A model generated the notes under the pieces. The model ran no database searches. It saw only the letters and a list, made by a program, of their open reading frames with translations, and was not told where the DNA came from. Position numbers and translations under genes: made by a program. Below, in pieces: positions 7,378-15,796 of a DNA stretch of 30,056 bases. Each line of letters starts with the position of its first letter. Position 1 is the first letter of the stretch. The DNA is from Brevibacillus sp. GTDB taxonomy: Bacteria > Bacillota > Bacilli > Brevibacillales > Brevibacillaceae. Location: contig JARDZO010000053.1 in assembly GCA_029240815.1 (NCBI GenBank), positions 1 to 30,056 of the forward strand, in the 5' to 3' direction.

Positions 7378-8588
7378 TCACTCGCATACACGGTCGTGCA
7401 ATTCTTTCCCTTTCGCTTGGAGCGGTACAGCGCCTCATCTGCTGCCCGCTTCAAGCCATCAGCTGTATCGGCATCATCAGGAAAGCGAGCGATTCCTATG
7501 CTAACCGATACAGGGATCGAGCAATCGTTCTGAACGAGTGGACGAGTCTGCAAATAGTCCCGAATCGCACGCACTTTTTCTTCCGCTTCCTCTATCTTGG
7601 CTCCTGGAGAAAGCAGCATAAACTCGTCTCCTGCATAGCGATACACCGTATCCCCATTATCCGCACTCGCCTTTAATGCCTCCGCAATTCGCCGGATCAG
7701 CTCATCCCCAGAGTGATGACCATAGTGATCGTTCACCGCTTTCAGATTATCTGAATCGAGCATGATCAGGACTACAGAAGAATCTTCTTTCTTCATCAGC
7801 TTTTCCAGGTCATTGTGAAACGCTCGGTAGTTGCATAGATCCGTGAGCTCGTCCCTAAACGACATCTGGTATACCCGCTCGTACAATCTCGCCGTCTCAA
7901 TCGCACTGGCTACCTGGAAGCCGATGATCTTCAACAGCTCCTCGTGCTCCTTTTTGTATGCGAATTCCCGATAGGATTGGGCCGAAATGACACCTTTCAC
8001 CTGATTGCCCAGCATCAGAGGCACAAAAATACAGGTGTTTGTGTCGATTTCCGGACTACCCCAACGGATCATTTCCGGTTCACTCGGTTCATCTCTCATG
8101 GTGCGGATGTGGATCGTCTTTCTCGTGTCGACTACACGGGAAATCATCCCTTGACCATAAGGAACAATGAGCGGGCCGTAATTGATTCCGCTGTCAATGC
8201 TGATCGGAACGCGTATCTCACTGTCACCTTCGTCAAAAAAGGCGATGAAAAACGCATCCGCTCGCATGACTCTGGAAACTAGCTCAAATGCTTTCCACAA
8301 GATTTCGCCCTCATCAAAAGTCTTGGCGAAAATATGGCTCAGGTCGTGCAATATTTTCATATGCTCCGAGATCCACAGCATTTCGGTGACCTTTTCATGC
8401 AACTCCCCGATCTGCTTCATGACATTGCCGTGGAGCGTACTGTCCTCTTCTGACAGCATCCCTGCAAGCTCGCGCTCAACTGCTTCTATTTCAGAGCGAT
8501 CCACTTCTTCGATACGGTTCAGCCATTGGCTATAACGCTCCAACAACTGCCGCGCATATGCTTCTCTTACCGCGATGTCTTCATGCAT
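7374..8588 (-). CDS. GAF-GGDEF diguanylate cyclase
   Basis: The 404-residue soluble protein has an N-terminal helical region (1-75), a GAF sensor domain (about 80-235) and a GGDEF domain (about 242-402). The active site reads YAGDEF (318-323) and the metal-binding LDSDNLKAVND (Asp278) is present, so it should make cyclic di-GMP from two GTP. The RxxD inhibitory site usually found just before GGDEF is missing, so product feedback by that route is not expected. The ATG follows GGAGG by seven bases; a GTG further up would include that site. It is the last gene of a minus-strand run with a PAS histidine kinase and a DUF3870 protein. The signal bound by the GAF domain is unknown. Confidence 0.92.
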   Translation of the reverse strand: MHEDIAVREAYARQLLERYSQWLNRIEEVDRSEIEAVERELAGMLSEEDSTLHGNVMKQIGELHEKVTEMLWISEHMKILHDLSHIFAKTFDEGEILWKAFELVSRVMRADAFFIAFFDEGDSEIRVPISIDSGINYGPLIVPYGQGMISRVVDTRKTIHIRTMRDEPSEPEMIRWGSPEIDTNTCIFVPLMLGNQVKGVISAQSYREFAYKKEHEELLKIIGFQVASAIETARLYERVYQMSFRDELTDLCNYRAFHNDLEKLMKKEDSSVVLIMLDSDNLKAVNDHYGHHSGDELIRRIAEALKASADNGDTVYRYAGDEFMLLSPGAKIEEAEEKVRAIRDYLQTRPLVQNDCSIPVSVSIGIARFPDDADTADGLKRAADEALYRSKRKGKNCTTVYASD

Positions 8589-8615
8589 GTACACCCCTCC
8601 GGCCACCCAAGTAGC

Positions 8616-8936
8616 TTACAATTTTTTCTCGTGATATCGCAGGGCGGCAGCACGGATCGCTTGCAAAACGGCACCCTGACCCGGAGCCAGAAAACGCTCT
8701 TGCACGACCTGCGTAATTTCCTGCAGGCCGTCTGCTACTGATTTTCCCAGTAGTAGGCTTACTAGAAATTCGCTCGTCTTGTCCATGACAAATGTAAAGC
8801 TGGCATCGCAAATCACATCGTGATCCGCGTCAATAATCAGTACACATCCTACCATTGTCGATACTTCATAAAGAGTGGTCCCTTTTGGGATTTGCGCAAA
8901 GCCTGCCGTCAGAACCGTATTTTTGCCCAAGATCAT
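8616..8936 (-). CDS. DUF3870 domain protein
   Basis: This 106-residue protein matches my memory of the DUF3870 family: LGKNTVLTAGFAQIPKGTTLYE near the start, a conserved IDADHDVICDASFTFVMD core and a C-terminal VVQERF...QAIRAALRYHEKK helix. Function is unknown; family members often lie near PAS-containing regulators and hydrolases. It has no signal peptide or membrane segment. The ATG has GGGGGG right against it; a TTG two codons later, with six-base spacing, may be the true start. The gene starts 23 bases after the histidine kinase stop and ends 27 bases before the cyclase start, so all three are surely cotranscribed. Confidence 0.85.
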   Translation of the reverse strand: MILGKNTVLTAGFAQIPKGTTLYEVSTMVGCVLIIDADHDVICDASFTFVMDKTSEFLVSLLLGKSVADGLQEITQVVQERFLAPGQGAVLQAIRAAALRYHEKKL

Positions 8937-8959
8937 CCCCCCAAACTTTCGATCATCGG

Positions 8960-10372
8960 CTACCCCTGAATCGGCAAGGAGACCTCTACCGTGGTGCCTC
9001 GCCCGAGAGCACTCATCAAACGAATCGTCCCCCTGTGGTTCTCTATGATTCTACGACTTACCATCAAGCCGAGACCCGTTCCCGATTCTTTCGTAGTAAA
9101 AAAAGCTTCGCCCAATCTCGTCAACTGCTCGGGTGGAATTCCCATCCCGTTATCCTCGAAGCGGATGACGACGCGATTGTCCTCACAACGCAGTCGAATC
9201 ACAATATCTCCACTGCCCTGCATCGCTTCAATCCCATTCTTGAGGAAGTTGATGAAGGCTTGCTTCAAGTGATTCTCATCACAGCGAATCATGGGCATGT
9301 CCGTCTCAAAAATAACCCGAATCATTACTTTTCGCAAAATCGCTTCCGTCTCCAATAAAGTAACTACGTGGCTGATCAATTTGGACAAATCACGAGCTTC
9401 AAAGGCAGCAGCGTGCGGCTTTGCCAAAACCAACAATTCGTTCACGATCAATTCGATGCGAGCCAGCTCCGAGCTCATGATGGAGAAATACTCGGGCTTG
9501 CGCATACCATCTTTCTGCATTAATTGGACGAATCCTTTTAAAGATGTCAGCGGATTTCGTATTTCATGTGCAATTCCGGCAGCTAACTGGCCAACGAGTG
9601 CAAGCTTTTCCGAGTTTTGCAAAAATTCTTGCGCCCTTTTTCTTTCCGTGATATCTCGTATCAGCACATAGCAAGAGGGCTTTCCTGAAATGACGGCGGT
9701 TGTCGCGCATACCTCCGCATCGATCAGAATCCCGTCCAGCCGGATGAGCTCCACCTCGAGAGGATTGACCGCCTCGCCCTTTTCCACCCGCAGCATCATA
9801 TCTTCGATCATCGGCTGTTCATGCGGGTGAAACAACGTCGAGAAGGGAGCCTGCAACAGCTTGTTCAAATGAGGGGCGCCTGCGAGCTTGACTCCGACCT
9901 GATTGGCATAATGCAGCTTGCCCGCGCGGTAAATAAACACGCCCTCTGTAGATAAATCAACAAACGTGTATGGCTTGTTGCCACTGCTGTCCGTCGCGTT
10001 CGTACTGATCTCTTGGACGATCGCAAAATACCCGACAGCGACGCCTTCTGTAAAAAATGTATCAAGCGTAATATGTACAGGAACAGAATTGTCGTCTTTG
10101 TGTGCCAACGAGGTACAAAACGGCTTGGGATGGCCCTCTATGGCAAATTGCGTCTGCAATCTCACCATCTCCCGCTCTTCCGGGACAGCCAGCAACCAGA
10201 ACGGAATCCCAGCCCATTCCTCAGGAGCAAAACCCAGCAGTTCCTCACATGCTGGATTCCCCGTAAATACCGTGCCTGACCTGTCTAGCAGAAAAGCAGC
10301 TTGGCCCAGTTGGTCAAAGAAGGAGCGATAGAAAAGACCGCTCCTGATACCACTATCCAACAAGTCTTTCAT
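8960..10372 (-). CDS. Cytoplasmic PAS-PAS sensor histidine kinase
   Basis: The 470-residue protein has two PAS-like domains (about 15-122 and 136-242), a HisKA dimerisation domain (about 252-320) with HEIRNPLTSLKG and phosphoryl-accepting His269, and a HATPase_c domain (about 360-468). The ATP site is complete: N box around Asn379, EDNGMGIP (406-413), TTKESGTGLGL (426-436). There are no membrane segments, so it senses something in the cytoplasm. The layout resembles the sporulation kinases that feed Spo0F, but that target is a guess. No response regulator gene is nearby, so the kinase is an orphan. The ATG follows AGGAGG by eight bases; an upstream TTG in frame would include that site. Downstream come DUF3870 and a diguanylate cyclase. 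Confidence 0.93.
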   Translation of the reverse strand: MKDLLDSGIRSGLFYRSFFDQLGQAAFLLDRSGTVFTGNPACEELLGFAPEEWAGIPFWLLAVPEEREMVRLQTQFAIEGHPKPFCTSLAHKDDNSVPVHITLDTFFTEGVAVGYFAIVQEISTNATDSSGNKPYTFVDLSTEGVFIYRAGKLHYANQVGVKLAGAPHLNKLLQAPFSTLFHPHEQPMIEDMMLRVEKGEAVNPLEVELIRLDGILIDAEVCATTAVISGKPSCYVLIRDITERKRAQEFLQNSEKLALVGQLAAGIAHEIRNPLTSLKGFVQLMQKDGMRKPEYFSIMSSELARIELIVNELLVLAKPHAAAFEARDLSKLISHVVTLLETEAILRKVMIRVIFETDMPMIRCDENHLKQAFINFLKNGIEAMQGSGDIVIRLRCEDNRVVIRFEDNGMGIPPEQLTRLGEAFFTTKESGTGLGLMVSRRIIENHRGTIRLMSALGRGTTVEVSLPIQG

Positions 10373-10461
10373 CGAATCCCCCTCCTGGGACAAGAAAACG
10401 GCTACTCCTAATGGCGGAAATAGCCTTTACCCGTTCTCAAAAATGCGATTCATAACCAATT

Positions 10462-11859
10462 TTACCCTATTCGTTCTGTTGTTTCCATCCTTTCCGCGCG
10501 AGAAATGTGCTGGAATCTTTTTCGATACAGATAGAGAATAAAGATTCCTCGGATGAGCACATCGCAAAAGATCGAGAGCCACACACCGGCGAGCCCCATT
10601 ACCATCTGAAAACCAAAGAGGTAAACACCGACCATTCTGACGAGCCACATGCCGACTGCCGTAGCGTACATCGGCGCTTTTGTATCGCCCGCCCCCTGTA
10701 AAGCTCCGCGCAATACAACCAGCAATGCCAATGGAGGCTGGTACATGGCCATAAATGTCAACGCAATGACCACGTATTCGATAATGGCAGCATCCTGAGT
10801 AAAGATCCCTGCGATCATCGGTGCACATAGATACAAGGCCAGTCCGAAAATCGACATGAGCCCCAGACCCAGCCACATGCACAACATCCCGAAGGAATAC
10901 GCATCACGCGAGCGCTTGGCCCCCAGATACTGTCCCACCAGTACAGTAGCAGCCACTTCAAAGCCTGCCCCCGCCAAAATCATCAGCGACTCCAGATTAG
11001 ATGCGATCATGTGGGCGGCATACGCCTGTGTCCCCATTCGGATAATGGCCCCGTAATATACCAAAACGCCAAAGCGCATGATCATTTTTTCTGCGATTAC
11101 CGGTAAAGATCGCTGGATAATCTCCTTGGCTGGACCACCAAATGTTTCTCGCCAGGAAAAATCACTCCATATAGCCAGAGAGGACCGATGCACGGCAACG
11201 AAAAGGGCAATCGATCCTAAAATACGTACCAACGCTGTCGCCCAGGCAGCACCTGCCACGCCCAATCCGCCAAAAGAACCGATTCCGAAGATGAACACGT
11301 AATCCAATGCGATATGAACCAGATTGATATACAGGCTGACTTTCATCGGAGTACGGGTGTCACCAGTGGACCGCAAAATGCTTCCGAGTGTCACCATCAG
11401 GGCCAGGAAGATAGCAGGGCCACCCACAATCCGAAAGTAGACCACCGCTTCTCCCAACACCCGCGGCTCCGCGCCCATCATGCGAAGAATCGGCTCTGCA
11501 TAGAGGAGTACGGCGATTCCAAACACGATACCAAGTCCCGCTGACAGCACCACGGACTGACGGGCATAGGCAGCTGCCGCTTCGGGTTGGCCTGCGCCGA
11601 TGCTTTGCGTAATGTAGGAGGAAGCGGAGACACCTACTGCCATAAATATCGCCATAAAAACAAGAATCATAGCATTCGCCACGCCGACAGCAGCAATGGC
11701 CGTAGCACCCAGACTGGACACAAAAAACAGGTCGACAAAGCCGACCAAGGTATGCAAGATCTGCTCGAGCATCGCGGGAACCGCCAATGACAGGATCAGA
11801 CTGATTTTCTTTTTGGCAGATAACTGCGCTTCTGCCGAAACCAATGAAGCCATGTTCAT
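10462..11859 (-). CDS. MATE family efflux transporter
   Basis: The 465-residue membrane protein has two MatE repeats of about six membrane segments each. Typical family stretches are visible: AVPAMLEQILHTLVGFVDLFFVSSLG in the first segment, SILRSTGDTRTPM at the end of the first half and LRGALQGAGDTKAPM at the matching place in the second half. MATE pumps export drugs or metabolites using a sodium or proton gradient. Nothing shows the substrate. The ATG of MNMASLV is chosen for its AAAGGA site five bases upstream; the frame runs 23 codons further up to another ATG with no ribosome site. It lies downstream of murQ with a gap of about 105 bases. Confidence 0.92.
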   Translation of the reverse strand: MNMASLVSAEAQLSAKKKISLILSLAVPAMLEQILHTLVGFVDLFFVSSLGATAIAAVGVANAMILVFMAIFMAVGVSASSYITQSIGAGQPEAAAAYARQSVVLSAGLGIVFGIAVLLYAEPILRMMGAEPRVLGEAVVYFRIVGGPAIFLALMVTLGSILRSTGDTRTPMKVSLYINLVHIALDYVFIFGIGSFGGLGVAGAAWATALVRILGSIALFVAVHRSSLAIWSDFSWRETFGGPAKEIIQRSLPVIAEKMIMRFGVLVYYGAIIRMGTQAYAAHMIASNLESLMILAGAGFEVAATVLVGQYLGAKRSRDAYSFGMLCMWLGLGLMSIFGLALYLCAPMIAGIFTQDAAIIEYVVIALTFMAMYQPPLALLVVLRGALQGAGDTKAPMYATAVGMWLVRMVGVYLFGFQMVMGLAGVWLSIFCDVLIRGIFILYLYRKRFQHISRAERMETTERIG

Positions 11860-11964
11860 CCACTTCCTTTTGCCAGTCCCTTGTTGACAACCATGTTGCC
11901 AATCATACTGCAAAAAGGTTGGATGCATCCAGTATTTTTCTTGATATAGGTGACTCAGTTCCTG

Positions 11965-12888
11965 CTAGGACGGGCTTCTCTCGTCCTCGGCATGTTCAAT
12001 TGCCTGGCGTACCCTGTTACCAGCACGCTGCAATCTTTCTTCTGCAGCGGCTCTTGGCAAGCCTGTCAGTTGCATCACGATCGCCAGCTTCACGTCTCCT
12101 TCCGCCTCAGCTATCAATGTCTGTGCTTCCGGATAGGCGATTCCGGTTACCTGCATCACGATCTGCTTAGCCCGCTCCCGCAGCTTGTTGTTGGTCGCCT
12201 GTACGTTGACCATCCAGTTGCCGTATACCTTTCCCACACGTACCATGCTAGCCGTTGTCAGCATGTTCAAGACCATTTTCGTTGCAGTTCCCGCTTTGAG
12301 TCGGGTTGAACCTGTCACGACTTCCGGTCCAACAGCCAGATTGATGGACACATCCACCCCATGATTGATTTCCGATCCTGGGTTGCATGCGAGCGATATC
12401 GTTACCGCCTGACGTATCTTGGCTTCTGCCAGAGCACCGATGACATAGGGGGTTCGGCCACTCGCGGCAATCCCGACGACGACATCTCCTGCCTGTACTC
12501 CTGCTTCTCGCACGTCTTCCGCCCCCAAGGTCAGCGAATCCTCTGCGCCTTCCACAGCTACAGTCAAGGCTTTGTTTCCGCCTGCAATGATACCACGCAC
12601 CTGCGCGGGATCGGTTCCAAACGTGGGTGGACATTCGGCCGCGTCCAATACACCCAGCCTTCCACTTGTACCGGCGCCGATGTAAAACAGGCGCCCCCCT
12701 TTTTCCAGCGCTTCCGCAATCAACTCGACGGCCTGGGCGATTTCAGGCATCACTTGCTCCACGGCCTGTGCCACCTTTTGATCTTCCTGATTCATCAGCG
12801 TCACAATTTCTAACGCCGTCATCTGGTCCAGTTGTTCGCTAGCGGCATTTCGCATTTCTGTCTGGAGCTGGTGCAAGTTCTCTCCCAC
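11965..12888 (-). CDS. murQ: N-acetylmuramic acid 6-phosphate etherase MurQ
   Basis: MurQ cleaves the lactyl ether of MurNAc-6-phosphate to give GlcNAc-6-phosphate and D-lactate in the cytoplasm. The 307-residue protein has the SIS-type sugar-phosphate fold with GAGTSGRLG (71-79), DAAECPPTF carrying the catalytic glutamate (Glu85), VEGAEDS with Glu116, and the ASGRTPYV loop. The typical TATNNKLRERA-like stretch (here QATNNKLRERA) is also present. The start is taken as a GTG eight bases after AAAGGAG; an ATG seven codons earlier would contain that ribosome site. It is the last gene of the MurNAc operon, 97 bases after the kinase gene, with a long inverted repeat in the gap. No clear terminator was seen after it. 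Confidence 0.95.
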   Translation of the reverse strand: MGENLHQLQTEMRNAASEQLDQMTALEIVTLMNQEDQKVAQAVEQVMPEIAQAVELIAEALEKGGRLFYIGAGTSGRLGVLDAAECPPTFGTDPAQVRGIIAGGNKALTVAVEGAEDSLTLGAEDVREAGVQAGDVVVGIAASGRTPYVIGALAEAKIRQAVTISLACNPGSEINHGVDVSINLAVGPEVVTGSTRLKAGTATKMVLNMLTTASMVRVGKVYGNWMVNVQATNNKLRERAKQIVMQVTGIAYPEAQTLIAEAEGDVKLAIVMQLTGLPRAAAEERLQRAGNRVRQAIEHAEDERSPS

Positions 12889-12914
12889 AGGCCTCACTCC
12901 TTTTTTCATCGTGT

Positions 12915-12947
12915 CAGAATTTATAAGCGCAACGCTTATGAATTCTG
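12915..12947. repeat. 15-bp-arm inverted repeat upstream of murQ
   Basis: Arms 12915-12929 and 12933-12947 are complementary at all but one position (a T-G pair) around the three-base centre CAA. On the minus strand it is an RNA hairpin without a T run, ending 26 bases before the murQ GTG; as DNA it is a near-perfect palindrome of operator type. It could be a MurR site inside the operon or a stabilising or processing hairpin. Confidence 0.7.
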
Positions 12948-12985
12948 GAGCGCATAACAGAGTACCTCAGCGTCCACTGCTGGCA

Positions 12986-13936
12986 TTACTGCTCGAGTCG
13001 GGACTGAATCTCAGCGTCTATGTTCCATCCCGCTCTCCTCATGGCTGCTACCAAGGCGCCAATGACCGGAGAAACAGTCGGAATCTTCGTGGCAAACCAG
13101 GCTCGTCGCAGCACCTCACGCCGGAGCATGGTATCTGCTGTGAGCAATCCACCTGCCAATACAACCGGCAACGAACTCCCCGCTTTTCTTAGACTGGCAG
13201 AAGTCAGATCCACCAAATCATCGGCGGCATGACCGATTAGCTCTGTTGCGATCTCATCACCGAAGCTCGCCGCTTTTTCTACCAGCGTACTCGTATCAGC
13301 CAGCTCTTTTCGCGGATTGTTTCCTCCGTAAATACGGGCAATCAGCTCCTCTGGACGGTTCACTCCAAAATGCGCTAGGTACAGGTCTGTCAAAGCTGTC
13401 ATTTTCCCCCGCCCATCCGCTGCTTGCATGACTGCTGCGGCTGCTCTTCGCCCGATGTCAAAACCACTGCCCTCATCACCGATCAAATAGCCCCATCCGC
13501 CCGTGCGCTGCCTTTGTCCTTCTGCTGTTACGGCATAGGCAATCGAGCCCGTTCCTGCGATCAAGACTATCCCTGGACCGCCCCATGTGCCTGCGTACAG
13601 AGCAGAGACAGCATCGTTATCGAGCAGCAGACGCTCCCCCCATTCAGCTGTAAAGGCTTCCTGGAGGCGATCTTTGATTTCAGGGCGATCTGCACCTGCG
13701 AGTCCGAGATAGAGGGCAGACACAACAGATTCCTCAATACCTGCCCGATGGATCACGTCCAGAACGAGCTCACGTATCGTGTTCACTACTGCCTCCCACG
13801 GACGAGAGAGTGGATTGGTCGCATCCCCGACTGATATTGCCGCGATTCGGCCAGAGGCATTGCAAATGGCTGCCCTGGTCTTGGTCCCTCCCCCGTCCAA
13901 TGCGATGAACCATTGCTGTTCCTTATTTGACTGCAC
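12986..13936 (-). CDS. BadF/BcrA-type amino-sugar kinase (GlcNAc/MurNAc kinase, MurK/NagK-like)
   Basis: The 316-residue protein is an ASKHA-fold sugar kinase of the BadF/BadG/BcrA group. Visible motifs are the phosphate-1 loop ALDGGGTKTR (12-21), GLAGADRPE, LLDNDAVSAL (likely catalytic Asp), the phosphate-2 loop VLIAGTGSIAY and GGWGYLIGDEGSG. In Clostridium, MurK of this group phosphorylates MurNAc and GlcNAc at O6. Here the importer is an ABC system that delivers unphosphorylated sugar, so a kinase is needed to make the MurQ substrate; that makes MurNAc phosphorylation the best guess. The GTG start overlaps the end of the permease gene by 14 bases, with GGAGGG about 11 bases upstream. Confidence 0.9.
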   Translation of the reverse strand: MQSNKEQQWFIALDGGGTKTRAAICNASGRIAAISVGDATNPLSRPWEAVVNTIRELVLDVIHRAGIEESVVSALYLGLAGADRPEIKDRLQEAFTAEWGERLLLDNDAVSALYAGTWGGPGIVLIAGTGSIAYAVTAEGQRQRTGGWGYLIGDEGSGFDIGRRAAAAVMQAADGRGKMTALTDLYLAHFGVNRPEELIARIYGGNNPRKELADTSTLVEKAASFGDEIATELIGHAADDLVDLTSASLRKAGSSLPVVLAGGLLTADTMLRREVLRRAWFATKIPTVSPVIGALVAAMRRAGWNIDAEIQSRLEQ

Positions 13937-14747
13937 CAGCTGTCAACCCCTCCATGAACTGCCTGGATGCCAGCAAAAACACGCCGATCATCGGTAAGGC
14001 CGACAATGTGAGACCTGCGAACAGCAGACTCCAATCCGTTTCATACTCCCCGAACAGAACCATCATGCCGACCGGAATCGTCTTGAGCGTCTCCTTTTGA
14101 ATGAAAATGAGCGGAAAGAAAAAGTCGTTCCAGGCATGGATGAAGTTGATGATCACGACGGTAGCCAATGCCGGTCGTATCAGGGGCAGCAGTACCCTCC
14201 AAAATACTTGGAAATTACTGCAGCCATCGATCCGCGCCGCCTCTTCCAGCTCCACGGGCAAGGTCCGGAAAAACCCTGTTAAAATAAACACTGCAATGGG
14301 AATTCCACTCGCTGTATAAATCAAGATGAGGGACCAGAGCGAATTGAGAAGCCCCAGATTTTTCATCAGGATAAACAATGGTACGATCCCCAGCTTGATC
14401 GGAATCATTAGCCCTAAGAGAAAAAAGAAGTAAAGCGCCGCCGTCCATTTAAAAGAAAATCTCGCCAAGTAAAAGGCAGCCATCGCAGAAAAAACGGTAA
14501 TCAGCAATACGGACATCCCGCTGACAAAAATGCTGTTCCATAAGAAATCTGCAAAAGGAACGGCCTCCCACAGCTTCTGATACGTCTCGAAGTGCAAGGA
14601 GCTCGGTAGCGAGAGTGGACTCTCAAATATTTCCATATTCGTTTTAAACGAGGAGGCAATCATCAAGGCGATCGGATAAAGTGCCACCAGCATAAAAAGG
14701 TACGCGATTAGGTATTGTACCGCTCTGCCGCCTATGCTCGTTTTCAA
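13923..14747 (-). CDS. Carbohydrate ABC transporter permease, MalG type
   Basis: The 274-residue protein has six membrane segments and the EAA loop of binding-protein-dependent importers, LEEAARIDGCSNFQVFWRVLLPL, which docks on the ATPase. It is the MalG/UgpE-type half of a sugar permease. The start is set at a TTG eight bases after AAGGAGG; the frame extends 15 codons further to a GTG, but that stretch contains the ribosome site. It follows the other permease gene by 57 bases and overlaps the kinase gene by 14 bases. Confidence 0.93.
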   Translation of the reverse strand: MKTSIGGRAVQYLIAYLFMLVALYPIALMIASSFKTNMEIFESPLSLPSSLHFETYQKLWEAVPFADFLWNSIFVSGMSVLLITVFSAMAAFYLARFSFKWTAALYFFFLLGLMIPIKLGIVPLFILMKNLGLLNSLWSLILIYTASGIPIAVFILTGFFRTLPVELEEAARIDGCSNFQVFWRVLLPLIRPALATVVIINFIHAWNDFFFPLIFIQKETLKTIPVGMMVLFGEYETDWSLLFAGLTLSALPMIGVFLLASRQFMEGLTAGAVK

Positions 14748-14804
14748 AACGCATTCCTCCTTCCTTCCCAAAAACTTGAGCGACTGCGTCACGTTGTAAA
14801 ACCA

Positions 14805-15737
14805 TCAATGCTGGACCTCTCGCTTACGCATCAAATAAAGAGAGAGGGCTGACACTGACGCGACAATGACAAACAGCACGACAGCCAGCGCTGAACCAAG
14901 ACCGATTGACACGTCCCCTCCCCCGGCACTGCTAAAGGCCATCCGGTAGAAGTACACAGCCAGCGTATCTGTCGAAAAATATGGCTCCCCCATCGATCCT
15001 TGCATCGCATAAACGAGCTCAAAAGCCTCGAAGGCCTGAATGAACGTAAAGATCGTCATGATCGTAATCGACGGCATGCACAACGGAAGAATGATCTTCC
15101 ACAGCAATGTCGCCCCCCGCGCACCATCCAGTCTCGCTGCTTCGACGAGCTCCTCGGGAATCGACTGCAGTCCTGCCAGAAAAATCAGCATGGCAAATCC
15201 GATGCCAAACCAGCAATTGACGAGGATGATCGCCAGAAGAGCCGTATCCGGGTCACCTAGCCACGGCTTTGCCCATTCTGCCAGACCTACTTTGGTCAGA
15301 AACGTGTTCAGTGCGCCATAGTTGGGATTAAAAATGAGCTTCCACAAAAAACCGACGACGATGACAGAGAGAAGCCGCGGAATGAAATACGCCACTTTTA
15401 AAAAGCCCGCACCGCGGATCTTTCGATAGATGAAAAAAGCTAACATAAAGGCAATGCCATTTTGCACGACCATTTCCACCGCAAAATACAGAAGATTGTG
15501 ACTAAAGGCATTCCAAAACATCTCATTAAATGGCTCGACGGTGAACAACGTCGTAAAGTTTTTCAGCCCGACAAATACTCCGCGTTTGATGCCTTCCCAG
15601 TCGTACAGGCTGTAAGTAAAGGCCGAGAAGATCGGATAAACCACGAATAGTGCATAGATGAGCAGAGCTGGAAGGGGAAACAGGTGGATCACCCAGCTTC
15701 TTCGCCCCTTTTGTCTGTCTGTTGCGATGGTACCCAC
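14805..15737 (-). CDS. Carbohydrate ABC transporter permease, MalF/UgpA type
   Basis: The 310-residue protein has a short basic N-terminus, about six membrane segments and the EAA loop LVEAARLDGARGATLLWKIILPL. It pairs with the MalG-type permease encoded next. The GTG start has GGGG right against it, which is poor; a second in-frame GTG 15 codons later, after AAGGGGCG, is possible. In the 59 bases between the binding-protein gene and this one is a stable RNA hairpin. Confidence 0.9.
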   Translation of the reverse strand: MGTIATDRQKGRRSWVIHLFPLPALLIYALFVVYPIFSAFTYSLYDWEGIKRGVFVGLKNFTTLFTVEPFNEMFWNAFSHNLLYFAVEMVVQNGIAFMLAFFIYRKIRGAGFLKVAYFIPRLLSVIVVGFLWKLIFNPNYGALNTFLTKVGLAEWAKPWLGDPDTALLAIILVNCWFGIGFAMLIFLAGLQSIPEELVEAARLDGARGATLLWKIILPLCMPSITIMTIFTFIQAFEAFELVYAMQGSMGEPYFSTDTLAVYFYRMAFSSAGGGDVSIGLGSALAVVLFVIVASVSALSLYLMRKREVQH

Positions 15738-15755
15738 CCCCTATGGCAGGGACAC

Positions 15756-15781
15756 GGCGAAAGGAGCTTCCTCCCTCCGCC
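15756..15781 (-). other. Intercistronic RNA hairpin between binding-protein and permease genes
   Basis: On the minus strand GGCGGAGGGAG (15781-15771) pairs with CTCCTTTCGCC (15766-15756), 11 pairs including two G-U, with a GAAG loop. There is no T run, so it is not a terminator. Similar hairpins after binding-protein genes protect the upstream message and give an excess of binding protein over permease. Confidence 0.65.
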
Positions 15782-15796
15782 GCCTATCCCGCGCGC

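Noticed and set aside
10391..10440. Possible terminator hairpin after the MATE gene (GGCTA...TAGCC)
   Set aside because: The stem is interrupted and only four T residues follow; too weak to call.
11905..11940. ATACTG...CAGTAT repeat with a T run between murQ and the MATE gene as a plus-strand terminator
   Set aside because: The loop is about 19 bases and no plus-strand gene ends there.
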